A stretch of 64,000 bases of DNA from Geothrix campi (GTDB lineage: Bacteria > Acidobacteriota > Holophagae > Holophagales > Holophagaceae): positions 248,001 through 312,000 of the forward strand of contig NZ_JANHMP010000002.1 of NCBI RefSeq assembly GCF_024609265.1, read 5' to 3'. Every line of letters starts with the position of its first letter. The first letter of the stretch is position 1. Shown piece by piece: positions 50,642 through 58,655 of this stretch. The position numbers were made by a program, and so were the translations under genes. A model generated the notes under the pieces. The model did no database searches, was not told the DNA's origin, and was given only the letters and a program-made list of their open reading frames with translations.

Positions 50642-50669
50642 TTGCAACACGCTAATAACGGCCTAGACT
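50642..50669 (+). promoter_or_regulatory. Candidate promoter of the YceI gene
   Basis: TTGCAA (50642-50647) and TAGACT (50664-50669) are separated by 16 bases. They lie at the end of a strongly AT-rich stretch (50577-50645). Transcription would start near 50676, about 31 bases before the ATG. Confidence 0.5.
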
Positions 50670-50706
50670 TGATTGCATGGTGAAACACCTATTCCCTGGA
50701 GGCTTC

Positions 50707-51300
50707 ATGCGACACCCCTTCCGCGTTCTGCTCGCCACCCTCGCCCTGGCGACGGTTCCTGCCCTGGCCGGTGAGGACACCTACAAGATCGATCCCGTCC
50801 ACAGCGAGGTGAGCTTCAAGGTCAGCCACCTGCTGGCCAAGGTGAGCGGCCGCTTCACGAAGTTCGAGGGGCTCATCAAGGTCGACACCGCCGACATGAG
50901 CAAGTCCAGCGTGGACGTCACCATCGACGCCACCAGCCTCACCACCGACAACGAGGCCCGGGACAAGCACCTGAAGTCCCCCGATTTCTTCGACGTGGCG
51001 AAGTTCCCCGTCATCACCTTCAAGAGCACGGCCGTGAAGGAAGTGGCCAAGGGCAAGCTGGAGATCACCGGCGACTTCACCCTGCACGGCGTGACCAAGC
51101 GGATCAGCTTCCCCATCACCAACGCGGGGACCCAGCCCGGCATGGCGCCCGGCACCGTGATCGCGGGCTTCATCGACGGCGCCCTCAGCCTCAACCGCAA
51201 TGAGTACGGCATCAAGACCTTCCCCGGCGTCGTCGGCGAGACCGTGGCCGTCAGCCTGAATGCCGAAGCCGGCAAGGTCGCCCCGACCGCTAAGAAGTAA
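50707..51300 (+). CDS. Periplasmic YceI-family protein
   Basis: This 197-residue protein has a signal peptide (VLLATLALATVPALAG). It is followed by the YceI lipocalin-like barrel, with the typical start YKIDPVHSEVSFKVSHL and the central ATSLTTDNEARDKHLKSPDFFD. YceI proteins bind polyisoprenoid or other lipids in the periplasm and are often induced by alkaline or organic stress. GGAGG lies six bases before the ATG at 50707. The AT-rich promoter region upstream is among the least GC-rich in the window. Confidence 0.92.
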   Translation: MRHPFRVLLATLALATVPALAGEDTYKIDPVHSEVSFKVSHLLAKVSGRFTKFEGLIKVDTADMSKSSVDVTIDATSLTTDNEARDKHLKSPDFFDVAKFPVITFKSTAVKEVAKGKLEITGDFTLHGVTKRISFPITNAGTQPGMAPGTVIAGFIDGALSLNRNEYGIKTFPGVVGETVAVSLNAEAGKVAPTAKK

Positions 51301-51409
51301 CGCTCGACCCGCGGCCCTCGAAGCCCTGCCCACCCCTTCCCGGAGGCCGCCATCCGCGGTCCCGGGAGGCCGGCGGCTTGGCGAGCGGGCTCACCCTCTG
51401 GAGATCCCA

Positions 51410-52105
51410 ATGTCTTTCCCAGCCTCATCGATTGGTCCCCTCCAGGAGAACCCGGGTTCAGGACTGTCCTACCGCCTGAGGTTGCCGCAGCCCGCCCGGC
51501 CCAGGGCCCTCGTGGTGCTCCTGCACGGGGTGGGTGGCCAGGAGACGGACCTCGCCGACCTCGCGGCCGGGGTTGATCCTGAAACCCTGGTGGTGCTGGT
51601 CCGTGGCGGCCTTTCGCTTGGACCCGGACAGTTCGGCTGGTTCCGCGTGACCTTCACCGTGGAGGGCCCGAAGATCGCCATCGCGGAAGCCGAGGCCAGC
51701 CGCCACGCGCTCATCCGGTTCGTGGATCACATGCAGTCGCTTCATGGCGTGGAGGCCCGCCGGACCGTCATCGCGGGGTTCAGCCAGGGCGGCATCATGA
51801 GTGCCAGCGTGGCTCTCAGTGCACCCGAGCGCGTGGGCGGCTTCGCCATCCTGTCGGGCCGCATCCTGCCGGAGCTCGAACCCCGCATCGCTGGCCGGGA
51901 ATGGTTGGCGCACCTGCGCGGCTTTATCGGCCACGGCGAACAGGACCCCACCCTCCCCCTGGCCTGGGCGCAACGGGCGGACCATTGGCTGGACGACCTG
52001 GGCATCCCCCACATCACGCGCGTATACCCCGCCGGCCACACCCTGAATCCAGAAATGCAGGCCGACGTCCTCGCCTGGATCGGCGGTCTCTCCGGAGCCG
52101 CCTGA
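51410..52105 (+). CDS. Phospholipase/carboxylesterase family alpha/beta hydrolase
   Basis: This 231-residue cytosolic esterase is of the acyl-protein-thioesterase/carboxylesterase II type. The nucleophile Ser125 is in AGFSQGG, Asp179 in GEQDP and His210 in PAGHTL. The oxyanion segment LLHGVGGQETD is near residue 38. GGAG lies six bases before the ATG at 51410. No signal peptide is present. It is probably transcribed with or after the YceI gene, 109 bases downstream. The substrate is unknown; short-chain esters are usual. Confidence 0.88.
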   Translation: MSFPASSIGPLQENPGSGLSYRLRLPQPARPRALVVLLHGVGGQETDLADLAAGVDPETLVVLVRGGLSLGPGQFGWFRVTFTVEGPKIAIAEAEASRHALIRFVDHMQSLHGVEARRTVIAGFSQGGIMSASVALSAPERVGGFAILSGRILPELEPRIAGREWLAHLRGFIGHGEQDPTLPLAWAQRADHWLDDLGIPHITRVYPAGHTLNPEMQADVLAWIGGLSGAA

Positions 52106-52133
52106 CATTGGTGGGTGCCGCTTCAAAACAGCC

Positions 52134-52673
52134 TTAGAATCGGGCTCCGATCTGGAGTTGGATGTCGAAGGCGCCGCTGTCGTCTTCGGAGCTGACACTG
52201 GTCCGGGTGGAGATTTTGGCGCCGGGGCTGAGGTAGAGGCCGAGGTTGAAGTAGGCGTGCCGGCCCAGGGTCCGGGTGTAGCCACCCCCGATGAAGGGGG
52301 CCGTGGTGGCGGCCCGGCTCACCTCGCCGGTCATCAGGGATTCCTCGCGCTTGGACCATCGATACACGGCCCCGCCGAGGTACCAGGTGCCCGGGGACTC
52401 GGGGCGGAAGAGGTAGTCCACGAGTGGACCAGTTCGCGCTTCGGTCGTTTCCGTCAGCCTGCGACCAGTGAAGGGATCATTGAAGTGGTCCCGCCACTGG
52501 ACGTGCCGGTAGCCGAACTGCCAGTGGCTCGAGGCCGGCCGGAAGCTGATCTGGAAGTCCTGCCCCTGATCGGCCACGAGGAACACCCCGACCCCGGCCC
52601 GGAAGTCCTGGGCCTGCAGAAGGGAGATGCCCATGGTCAGCGCCATGAGCCATGCGAGGGAGCGCCGCCCCAT
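52134..52673 (-). CDS. Outer-membrane beta-barrel protein (hypothetical)
   Basis: This 179-residue protein has a signal peptide (WLMALTMGISLLQAQ) and alternating strands rich in Tyr, Gly and Arg. It ends in an aromatic C-terminus (IQLQIGARF), as expected for a small beta-barrel. The start MGRRSLAW has AAGGAGG six bases upstream. It lies 29 bases after the next OmpW-like gene on the same strand, so the two may form an operon. No specific family is recognised. Confidence 0.75.
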   Translation of the reverse strand: MGRRSLAWLMALTMGISLLQAQDFRAGVGVFLVADQGQDFQISFRPASSHWQFGYRHVQWRDHFNDPFTGRRLTETTEARTGPLVDYLFRPESPGTWYLGGAVYRWSKREESLMTGEVSRAATTAPFIGGGYTRTLGRHAYFNLGLYLSPGAKISTRTSVSSEDDSGAFDIQLQIGARF

Positions 52674-52702
52674 CGGTCCACCTCCTTCCCGCTGGATAGG
52701 GT

Positions 52703-53455
52703 CTAGAACCTCCGCCCGATGCCCAGCCACACGTTGGGTCCGGTGGAATCGGTGTCGGCCGTGACGGTGGGCGGGGCCATGGAACCGCTGGCCGGCACAT
52801 CATGCTTGAGACGGGCCCAGGAGTAGCTCACGCCAGCCTCGGCGTACCAGGTGCGCTTGTCCGAGAAGTAGACGTCCACGCCAGCGCCGACCGTGAACAT
52901 GGGGAACCAGCCGTCGTTGTCGACGTGGACCAGGGTCTCATCCAGCAGGTCGTTGCGGAGGGTCAGGAGCGTCTGGTCCTTCTCGTAGGCGATGCCGAGG
53001 CCTGCCTGGAAGAAGGGGATCCAGCGGTGGTTGGTGCCCATGGGCCGGAACTGGACCAGGGCCAGGAGGTCAGCGTAGATCGAGTATTTCTGCTCGAAGG
53101 CGAGGGTGGCGGGGCCGGCGAGGGTGTCCACGGTGGTCGAGCCGTCGATCTTCCCGCGGGAGTAGTCGAGTTCGAGGCCCACCTTCCAGCGCGGTTCCAG
53201 TTCTCGGTAGGCCTGCACGCCAAGATTGAGATTCGCCACGTCGTCCCAGGTCTTGAACGACGAGCCCAGGGCCGCGTTGATGTCCTTGATCTGGCGGTTC
53301 GTCTCCGTCTGCTTGGGCCAGCTCTGCTGGAGGTAGACGGTCATGGTCCAGGGGTTCGGGGCCTCCTGGGCCCGGGCCGGGGCTCCGCTCAGGAGGAGGC
53401 CCGCGGCGAGCAGGCCGGAGGCGGGCAGGCGGAGGCGTGCGGAGGGCGTCGGCAT
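52703..53455 (-). CDS. OmpW-like outer-membrane beta-barrel protein
   Basis: This 250-residue protein has a signal peptide (GLLAAGLLLSGAPARAQ) and a predicted eight-strand barrel. The strands include KVGLELDYSRGKID and FPMFTVGAGVDVYFS, and the protein ends in WLGIGRRF with terminal Phe. Resemblance is to OmpW/opacity-type barrels. Its function (small hydrophobic solute uptake or surface adhesion) is unknown. The start lies 114 bases from the divergent E2-like gene. Confidence 0.75.
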   Translation of the reverse strand: MPTPSARLRLPASGLLAAGLLLSGAPARAQEAPNPWTMTVYLQQSWPKQTETNRQIKDINAALGSSFKTWDDVANLNLGVQAYRELEPRWKVGLELDYSRGKIDGSTTVDTLAGPATLAFEQKYSIYADLLALVQFRPMGTNHRWIPFFQAGLGIAYEKDQTLLTLRNDLLDETLVHVDNDGWFPMFTVGAGVDVYFSDKRTWYAEAGVSYSWARLKHDVPASGSMAPPTVTADTDSTGPNVWLGIGRRF

Positions 53456-53568
53456 GGGATCCCCGGAAAGGTTGCCCCATGGATAATCCCGGCCTTCCAG
53501 GGTGTCAATGCGAAAAGACGATTTCCGGGTCTTCTTGACAGGTCCGGTCCGGATGACAACCCTGGTCC

Positions 53569-54447
53569 ATGCCCCTCTTCTCCCGTCCTGATGGCGACCT
53601 GGTCCGCGGCGAGGCCCCGGTGCGGCGCATCATGCCGTATCTCATGTGGGGGCGGAACGAGAGCTGCGTCTACCAGGAGTCCCTCTTCCGCATCGCCGCC
53701 GCGCGCACTTGGCTCAAGGCCTACAATCGCTCCCACCACCCTCGCGCCACGCTGTTCCACCTGGTGGCCTACGCGGTGGCCGTGGCCCTGGAGGTCCGAC
53801 CGCGCCTGAACCGGTTCGTCTCCGGGGGGCGCATCTACCAGCGCCGGGGCGTGTTCTTCTCCTTCGTCGCGAAGAAGGCCTTCACGGAGGATGCCCCGGG
53901 GGCCACCGTGAAACTTGCGGCCACCGAGGGTGAGAGCTTTCCGGCCTTCTCTGCGCGCATCTCGACCCATGTGGACGAGGCGCGGGAGACGGTACGGGGT
54001 GTCGACAAGGAAGTGGCCCTGATCATGCGGCTCCCCGGTCCCCTGGTGCGTCTGCTGGTGGCCTTCGCCCGGGGCCTGGATCACTGGAATCTCTTCCCGG
54101 CGTTCATGATCCGCGACGATCCCATGTACGCGAGCATCTTCCTCGCCAACCTCGGGTCCGTGGGCGTGTCCGACGTCTTCCACCACCTCTACGAGTACGG
54201 CACTGTGTCCATCTTCGGAGCCGTCTCCGCCCCCCGGCGCGCGGCCTTCGTCAACCGTGATGGCGTGACCGTGGAGGAGGCCCTTGCGGTGCGCTGGACC
54301 TTCGATGAGCGCATCGATGACGCGTTCTCCTGCGCCCGCTCCCTGGTGCTGGTACAGAAGATCCTGGAGGACCCCGGCCGGTGGCTGGGGGCGCCGGAGG
54401 GGACGCCCGTGTGGCAGGGCACGGCGATGGATGCGCGGGAATCATGA
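53569..54447 (+). CDS. Stand-alone E2-type (2-oxoacid dehydrogenase) acyltransferase-like protein
   Basis: This 292-residue protein resembles the catalytic domain of dihydrolipoamide acyltransferases (chloramphenicol acetyltransferase fold). It has no lipoyl or E3-binding domain. The family's DHRxxDG active-site motif appears as DERIDDA at residues 246-252, so the catalytic His is Glu247 while Arg248 and Asp251 are kept. Segments NLGSVGV and TVSIFGAV fit the fold's central strands. It is coupled to a PAP2 gene by an ATGA overlap. That suggests lipid or acyl chemistry rather than pyruvate oxidation, which is inference. TTGACA at 53535-53540 may be part of its promoter. Confidence 0.78.
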   Translation: MPLFSRPDGDLVRGEAPVRRIMPYLMWGRNESCVYQESLFRIAAARTWLKAYNRSHHPRATLFHLVAYAVAVALEVRPRLNRFVSGGRIYQRRGVFFSFVAKKAFTEDAPGATVKLAATEGESFPAFSARISTHVDEARETVRGVDKEVALIMRLPGPLVRLLVAFARGLDHWNLFPAFMIRDDPMYASIFLANLGSVGVSDVFHHLYEYGTVSIFGAVSAPRRAAFVNRDGVTVEEALAVRWTFDERIDDAFSCARSLVLVQKILEDPGRWLGAPEGTPVWQGTAMDARES

Positions 54448-55322
54448 CGGCCGGGGCGATCGTCACCTTGCGGCCCTCCGAGCGGCTCACGGTCCTGGTC
54501 CTTGCTGGCCTGCTGTTGCTGACCCTCCTGGCGCACCCTGAAGGTTGGGGCCTCCGGACCGCGACTTTCATGGGACTGCTCCTGGCGGTCCTGCTGCTGG
54601 GCCGGTCCAGGGGAAAGGGGGCCCTGTGGCTGCGCGACTTCGCCCCCGTGGCGGTGGTGCTGCTCGTGTTCCTACTCCTGCAGCCTCTGGTGGTGACCGT
54701 GAACCCGCATCGGTGCGACGCAGCGCTGGCCGCCTTCGACCAGCGCTGGTTCAGCAGCCTGGCGGCGGCCTGGCACGGCGCCTTCGGCCGGCCCGCGGTC
54801 TTCACCGACCTGGTCTACCTCGCCTATGCGAGTTTCTACCTGCTGCCCATCGCCGTGGGCGTGCTGGCGCGGCTCCGCCTGGGTCCCGAGGGCTACGAGC
54901 GAGTGGCGTTCGTGATCCTCCTCGGGTTCTACCTGTCCTTCCTCGGCTACTTCCTCTGGCCCGCAGAGGGCCCCCGGGTGCCTGAGGCCCTGGCAGCGGC
55001 CCAACTGGGAGGGGGAGCGATCTCCCAGGCCGTCCGGGCCTTCCTCCACGGTGCCGAGGCCACCACCCTGGATGCCTTCCCCAGCGGCCACACGGCCCTG
55101 TCCGTGCTGCCCGCCTACCTGGCCACGCGGGCCTTCCCCCGCCTGGCGGTGCTTTTCTGGGTCTGGGCTCTGGCCATCGTGTTCGCCACCGTCTACATCG
55201 GCGTCCACTACCTGGCAGACGTGGCCGCGGGCCTCCTGCTGGCGGGTCTCACCCTGGCGCTGGCCTCCCCGCTGGCGCGTGGCCTGGACATCGGCACCCG
55301 CCTGTTCACCGCTCCAGAATGA
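54444..55322 (+). CDS. PAP2-superfamily membrane phosphatase/transferase
   Basis: This 292-residue protein has six or more membrane helices. The PAP2 catalytic segments are FPSGHTALS (His216) and ATVYIGVHYLADV (His255, Asp259). The Arg of the usual SRxYxGxH is Thr-Val here, and the first motif KxxxxxxRP is not clear, as in the inositol-phosphoceramide-synthase-like PAP2_3 branch. It probably acts on phospholipid head groups at the outer face of the membrane. It is co-translated with the E2-like gene. Confidence 0.85.
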   Translation: MTAGAIVTLRPSERLTVLVLAGLLLLTLLAHPEGWGLRTATFMGLLLAVLLLGRSRGKGALWLRDFAPVAVVLLVFLLLQPLVVTVNPHRCDAALAAFDQRWFSSLAAAWHGAFGRPAVFTDLVYLAYASFYLLPIAVGVLARLRLGPEGYERVAFVILLGFYLSFLGYFLWPAEGPRVPEALAAAQLGGGAISQAVRAFLHGAEATTLDAFPSGHTALSVLPAYLATRAFPRLAVLFWVWALAIVFATVYIGVHYLADVAAGLLLAGLTLALASPLARGLDIGTRLFTAPE

Positions 55323-55740
55323 AGGTCACCGGACCGTCGTTCACCAGCTCGACCTCCATGTGCTCCTGGAAGAAGCCGGATTTCACGCGGGGGTACTGGG
55401 CCTTCAGCAGATCGAGGAACTTGCGGAAGAGCACCCGGGCCGCCTCGGGATTCATGGCCTGATCGAAGGAGGGCCGCCGGCCCCGGACGATGCTGCCGGC
55501 CAAGGTGAACTGGCTGATGGCCAGGATCTCGCCACCCATCTCCTGCAGGCCGAGGTTCATCTTCCCGTCGCCATCCTCGAAGATGCGCAGGGAGGCGATC
55601 TTGGCCGCAGCCCAGGCGCAGGTCTCCTCCGTGTCCCCAGTCTCGAGGCCCGCCAGCACCAGCAGGCCGGGCCCGATGGCGGATTCCAGCCCCCCGCACC
55701 GCACCGAAGCCCGTTTCACCCGCTGGATGACCGCCTTCAT
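55306..55740 (-). CDS. dtd: D-aminoacyl-tRNA deacylase
   Basis: Dtd hydrolyses D-amino acids mis-attached to tRNA. The 144-residue protein has the active-site segment SQFTL (76-80) and the C-terminal NDGPVT motif (136-141), both diagnostic. The start MKAVIQRVKRASV is the family N-terminus; an upstream in-frame ATG is unsupported. Its 3' end overlaps the end of the convergent PAP2 gene by 17 bases. Confidence 0.96.
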   Translation of the reverse strand: MKAVIQRVKRASVRCGGLESAIGPGLLVLAGLETGDTEETCAWAAAKIASLRIFEDGDGKMNLGLQEMGGEILAISQFTLAGSIVRGRRPSFDQAMNPEAARVLFRKFLDLLKAQYPRVKSGFFQEHMEVELVNDGPVTFILER

Positions 55741-55879
55741 CGGACCCCCCTTCGAACTGTGCCATGGGGAAGGCGCCAGGTCATCGGTGGGCGCCCAGCC
55801 CGCCATTCATCCTCAACCTCCAGGTCCGCTTCGGCGTAACCTGATTTCCTCACCCATTCTTTCCAAGGAGCCCAAGACC

Positions 55880-58597
55880 ATGAAACGCCATTCGACCATG
55901 TCCAGCCTCCTGTGGTCTGGCCTAGCCCTGGCCCTGGCGCTGCCTCTGGCCGCCGCGGAAGCCAAGGCCCCGGCCGCCGAGGCGAAGAAGAGCCAGCTGC
56001 CGCCCCTTATCGATCGGGACAAGTTCTTCGGGAACCCCGAGATCGCGGCGGCCCAGTTGTCTCCCGATGGGAAATGGATCGCCTTCCTCAAGCCCTACAA
56101 GGAAACCCGCAACATCTGGGTGAAGAAGGTGGGCGAGCCGTACTCGAAGGGGCGGCTGCTCACGGCGGATCCCAAGCGCCCCATCCCGGCCTTCTTCTGG
56201 AGCCGGGACGGCAAGCAGATCCTCTTCGTGCAGGACAAGGACGGTGACGAGAACTTCAATGTCTATGCCGTCGATCCGGCGGCCTCCGCCGCGCCCGGCA
56301 AGGACGTGCCCGAGGCCCGCAACCTGACGGCCGCCAAGGGCGCCCGGGCCATGATCTACTCCGTGCCCAAGGCGGACCCCGACACGATCTATGTGGGCCT
56401 CAACGACCGTGACGCCGCCTGGCATGACGTCTACAAGGTGAAGATCTCCACGGGCGAGCGGACCCTGCTCCGGAAGAACACCGAGCGCATCGCCGGCTGG
56501 ATGTTCGACAAGCAGGCGAACCTGCGCCTCGCCCTCCGCACCACGGACAAGGGCGACACCGAGATCCTCCGCGTGGATCCCGAGGGCTTCAAGAAGGTCT
56601 ACGAGTGCACCGTCTTCGAATCCGCGGCGCCGGTGAATTTCCACAAGGACGGCAAGCGGGTCTTCCTGGAGACCAACAAGGGCGCCCGGGATCTCAGCGA
56701 GCTGGTGCTCTTCGATCCCGCCTCCGGGCAGGAGGAGAAGCTCGAATCCGATCCCAAGGGCCGCGTGGACTTCGGTTCCGCCGTGTTCTCCGACTTGACG
56801 GACGACCTGATCGCCACCACCTACAACGATGACCGCACCCGGATCTACTGGAAGGACAAGGCCTGGGAGGCGGACTACAAGCTGCTCCAGAAGAAGCTGC
56901 CGGGTCGGGAGATCAGCCTGGCCTCCATGACGAACGACGAGCAGCTGGTGATGGTGGCCGCCTACAGCGACCGGGATCCCGGCACCCGCTACCTCTTCGA
57001 CCGCCGCACCAAGAAGCTGAGCCTGGAATACGTATCGCGGGAGGACCTGCCCCGGCCGTACATGGTCGCCATGCAGCCCATCCGCTACAAATCCAGCGAC
57101 GGCCTGGAGATCCCCGCGTACCTGAGCCTGCCCAAGGGCGTTCCCGCCAAGGGCCTGCCCCTGGTGGTGGTGCCGCACGGCGGCCCCTGGGCCCGGGACA
57201 CCTGGGGTTTCAACAGCCTGGCCCAGTTCCTGGCCAACCGCGGCTATGCCGTGCTGCAGCCCAATTTCCGCGGCTCCACCGGCTATGGCAAGAAGTTCCT
57301 CAACGCAGGCAACAAGCAGTGGGGCGACCTCATGCAGGACGACCTCACCTGGGGTGTGAAGTATCTGGTGGCCAAGGGCATCGCCGATCCCAAGCGCGTG
57401 GGCATCCTGGGCGGTTCCTACGGCGGCTATGCCACGCTGGCCGGCGTGACTTTCACCCCGGACCTCTATGCCGCGGCCGTCTCCATCGTGGGACCCTCCA
57501 ACCTGCTGACCCTGCTCGAGACCATCCCGCCCTACTGGGAGGCCGGCCGCATCATCTTCCACGAGCGCATGGGCAACCCCAACACGCCCGAGGGCAAGAA
57601 GCAGCTGGAGCGCCAGTCGCCCCTGAACTCCGCGGCGAAGATCCACACGCCGCTCATGGTGATCCAGGGCGCCAACGATCCCCGCGTGAAGAAGGCGGAG
57701 AGTGATCAGATCGTCATTGCCCTGCGCGACCGGGGCTTCCCGGTGGAGTACCTGTGCGCGCCGGACGAAGGCCACGGCTTCGCCCGCCCCGTGAACAGCC
57801 AGGCCATGTTCGCCGCCGCGGAGACGTTCCTGGCGAAGTATCTCAAGGCCCGCCATCAGGAGGGCGGCAAGCCGGATGTCATGAAGCGCCTGCCGGAGAT
57901 CACCGTCGATCCCAAGACCGTGGTGCTGGCGAAGAAGACTGATGCGGCCTCGGCGACCGTTCCCAAACCCATCGCCAAGCCCACCGCCGGAACCTTGAAC
58001 TATGCGGGCACCTTCGCGGTGGGGCCCCGCTCCATGGCCATCACCATGGTCCGGACGGTGAAGGAAGAAGGCGGATTCTGGGTGGTGGCCGATGCCACCA
58101 AGCTGCCGGGCGGTGAAGCCATGGACACCACCACCATGGCCCTGGACACCCTGGTGCCCCTGAAGCGCCAGGTGAAGCAGGGCCCGGTGGTCATCGAGAT
58201 GGCCTTCGACGGCGGCAAGGCCACCGGGACGATGGCCATGGGCGGCAACGCCAAGCCCTTCAGCATCGAGCTGGGCGGCGGGGCCTACGCCGAAGGCTCC
58301 GGGGCCGAGGACGCCCTGGCCTGCCTGCCCCTGGCGGAAGGCTACACCGTCACCTTCCGCAATGTGGACCTCCAGCGCCAGAAGGTCCAGCTCAAGCAGG
58401 CCAAGGTGCTGGGCCAGGAGGATCTGAAGGTGCCCGCGGGCAGTTTCAGGGCATGGAAGGTGGAGCTCACCTCCGCCGAAGGCGATCCCGGCAGCAAGAC
58501 GCTGTGGGTGGACACCACCAGCCGCAAGCTGCTCAAGATTGTGGAAACCGGCCCCCAGATGGGTGGCGCCGTGGTGACCGTGGAACTGCAGAACTGA
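55880..58597 (+). CDS. Secreted S9 prolyl-oligopeptidase-family peptidase with C-terminal extra domain
   Basis: This is a 905-residue protein with a signal peptide (LALALALPLAAAEA). A seven-blade propeller (about 50-390) precedes the S9 catalytic domain. The triad is Ser513 (GGSYGGYATL), Asp600 (NDPRV) and His632 (DEGHGF). From about 665 to the end an added beta-rich region of 230 residues follows a Lys/Pro/Ala linker and ends with a DUF3108-like pattern (VPAGSFRAWKVELTSAEGD, then LWVDTTSRKLLKI). AAGGAG lies ten bases before the ATG. It probably degrades peptides in the periplasm or outside the cell. A strong terminator follows. Confidence 0.93.
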   Translation: MKRHSTMSSLLWSGLALALALPLAAAEAKAPAAEAKKSQLPPLIDRDKFFGNPEIAAAQLSPDGKWIAFLKPYKETRNIWVKKVGEPYSKGRLLTADPKRPIPAFFWSRDGKQILFVQDKDGDENFNVYAVDPAASAAPGKDVPEARNLTAAKGARAMIYSVPKADPDTIYVGLNDRDAAWHDVYKVKISTGERTLLRKNTERIAGWMFDKQANLRLALRTTDKGDTEILRVDPEGFKKVYECTVFESAAPVNFHKDGKRVFLETNKGARDLSELVLFDPASGQEEKLESDPKGRVDFGSAVFSDLTDDLIATTYNDDRTRIYWKDKAWEADYKLLQKKLPGREISLASMTNDEQLVMVAAYSDRDPGTRYLFDRRTKKLSLEYVSREDLPRPYMVAMQPIRYKSSDGLEIPAYLSLPKGVPAKGLPLVVVPHGGPWARDTWGFNSLAQFLANRGYAVLQPNFRGSTGYGKKFLNAGNKQWGDLMQDDLTWGVKYLVAKGIADPKRVGILGGSYGGYATLAGVTFTPDLYAAAVSIVGPSNLLTLLETIPPYWEAGRIIFHERMGNPNTPEGKKQLERQSPLNSAAKIHTPLMVIQGANDPRVKKAESDQIVIALRDRGFPVEYLCAPDEGHGFARPVNSQAMFAAAETFLAKYLKARHQEGGKPDVMKRLPEITVDPKTVVLAKKTDAASATVPKPIAKPTAGTLNYAGTFAVGPRSMAITMVRTVKEEGGFWVVADATKLPGGEAMDTTTMALDTLVPLKRQVKQGPVVIEMAFDGGKATGTMAMGGNAKPFSIELGGGAYAEGSGAEDALACLPLAEGYTVTFRNVDLQRQKVQLKQAKVLGQEDLKVPAGSFRAWKVELTSAEGDPGSKTLWVDTTSRKLLKIVETGPQMGGAVVTVELQN

Positions 58598-58611
58598 ACG
58601 CTGGACGACTA

Positions 58612-58644
58612 CAGAAAGGGCCGGGCATCACCCGGCCCTTTCTG
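58612..58644. terminator. Bidirectional terminator between the S9 peptidase and murJ
   Basis: A perfect 14-base-pair stem (CAGAAAGGGCCGGG and its complement) with a CATCA loop has A-rich and T-rich outer ends. It lies 15 bases after the peptidase stop and 12 before the convergent murJ stop. Confidence 0.9.
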
Positions 58645-58655
58645 TTGGGAAGGTC

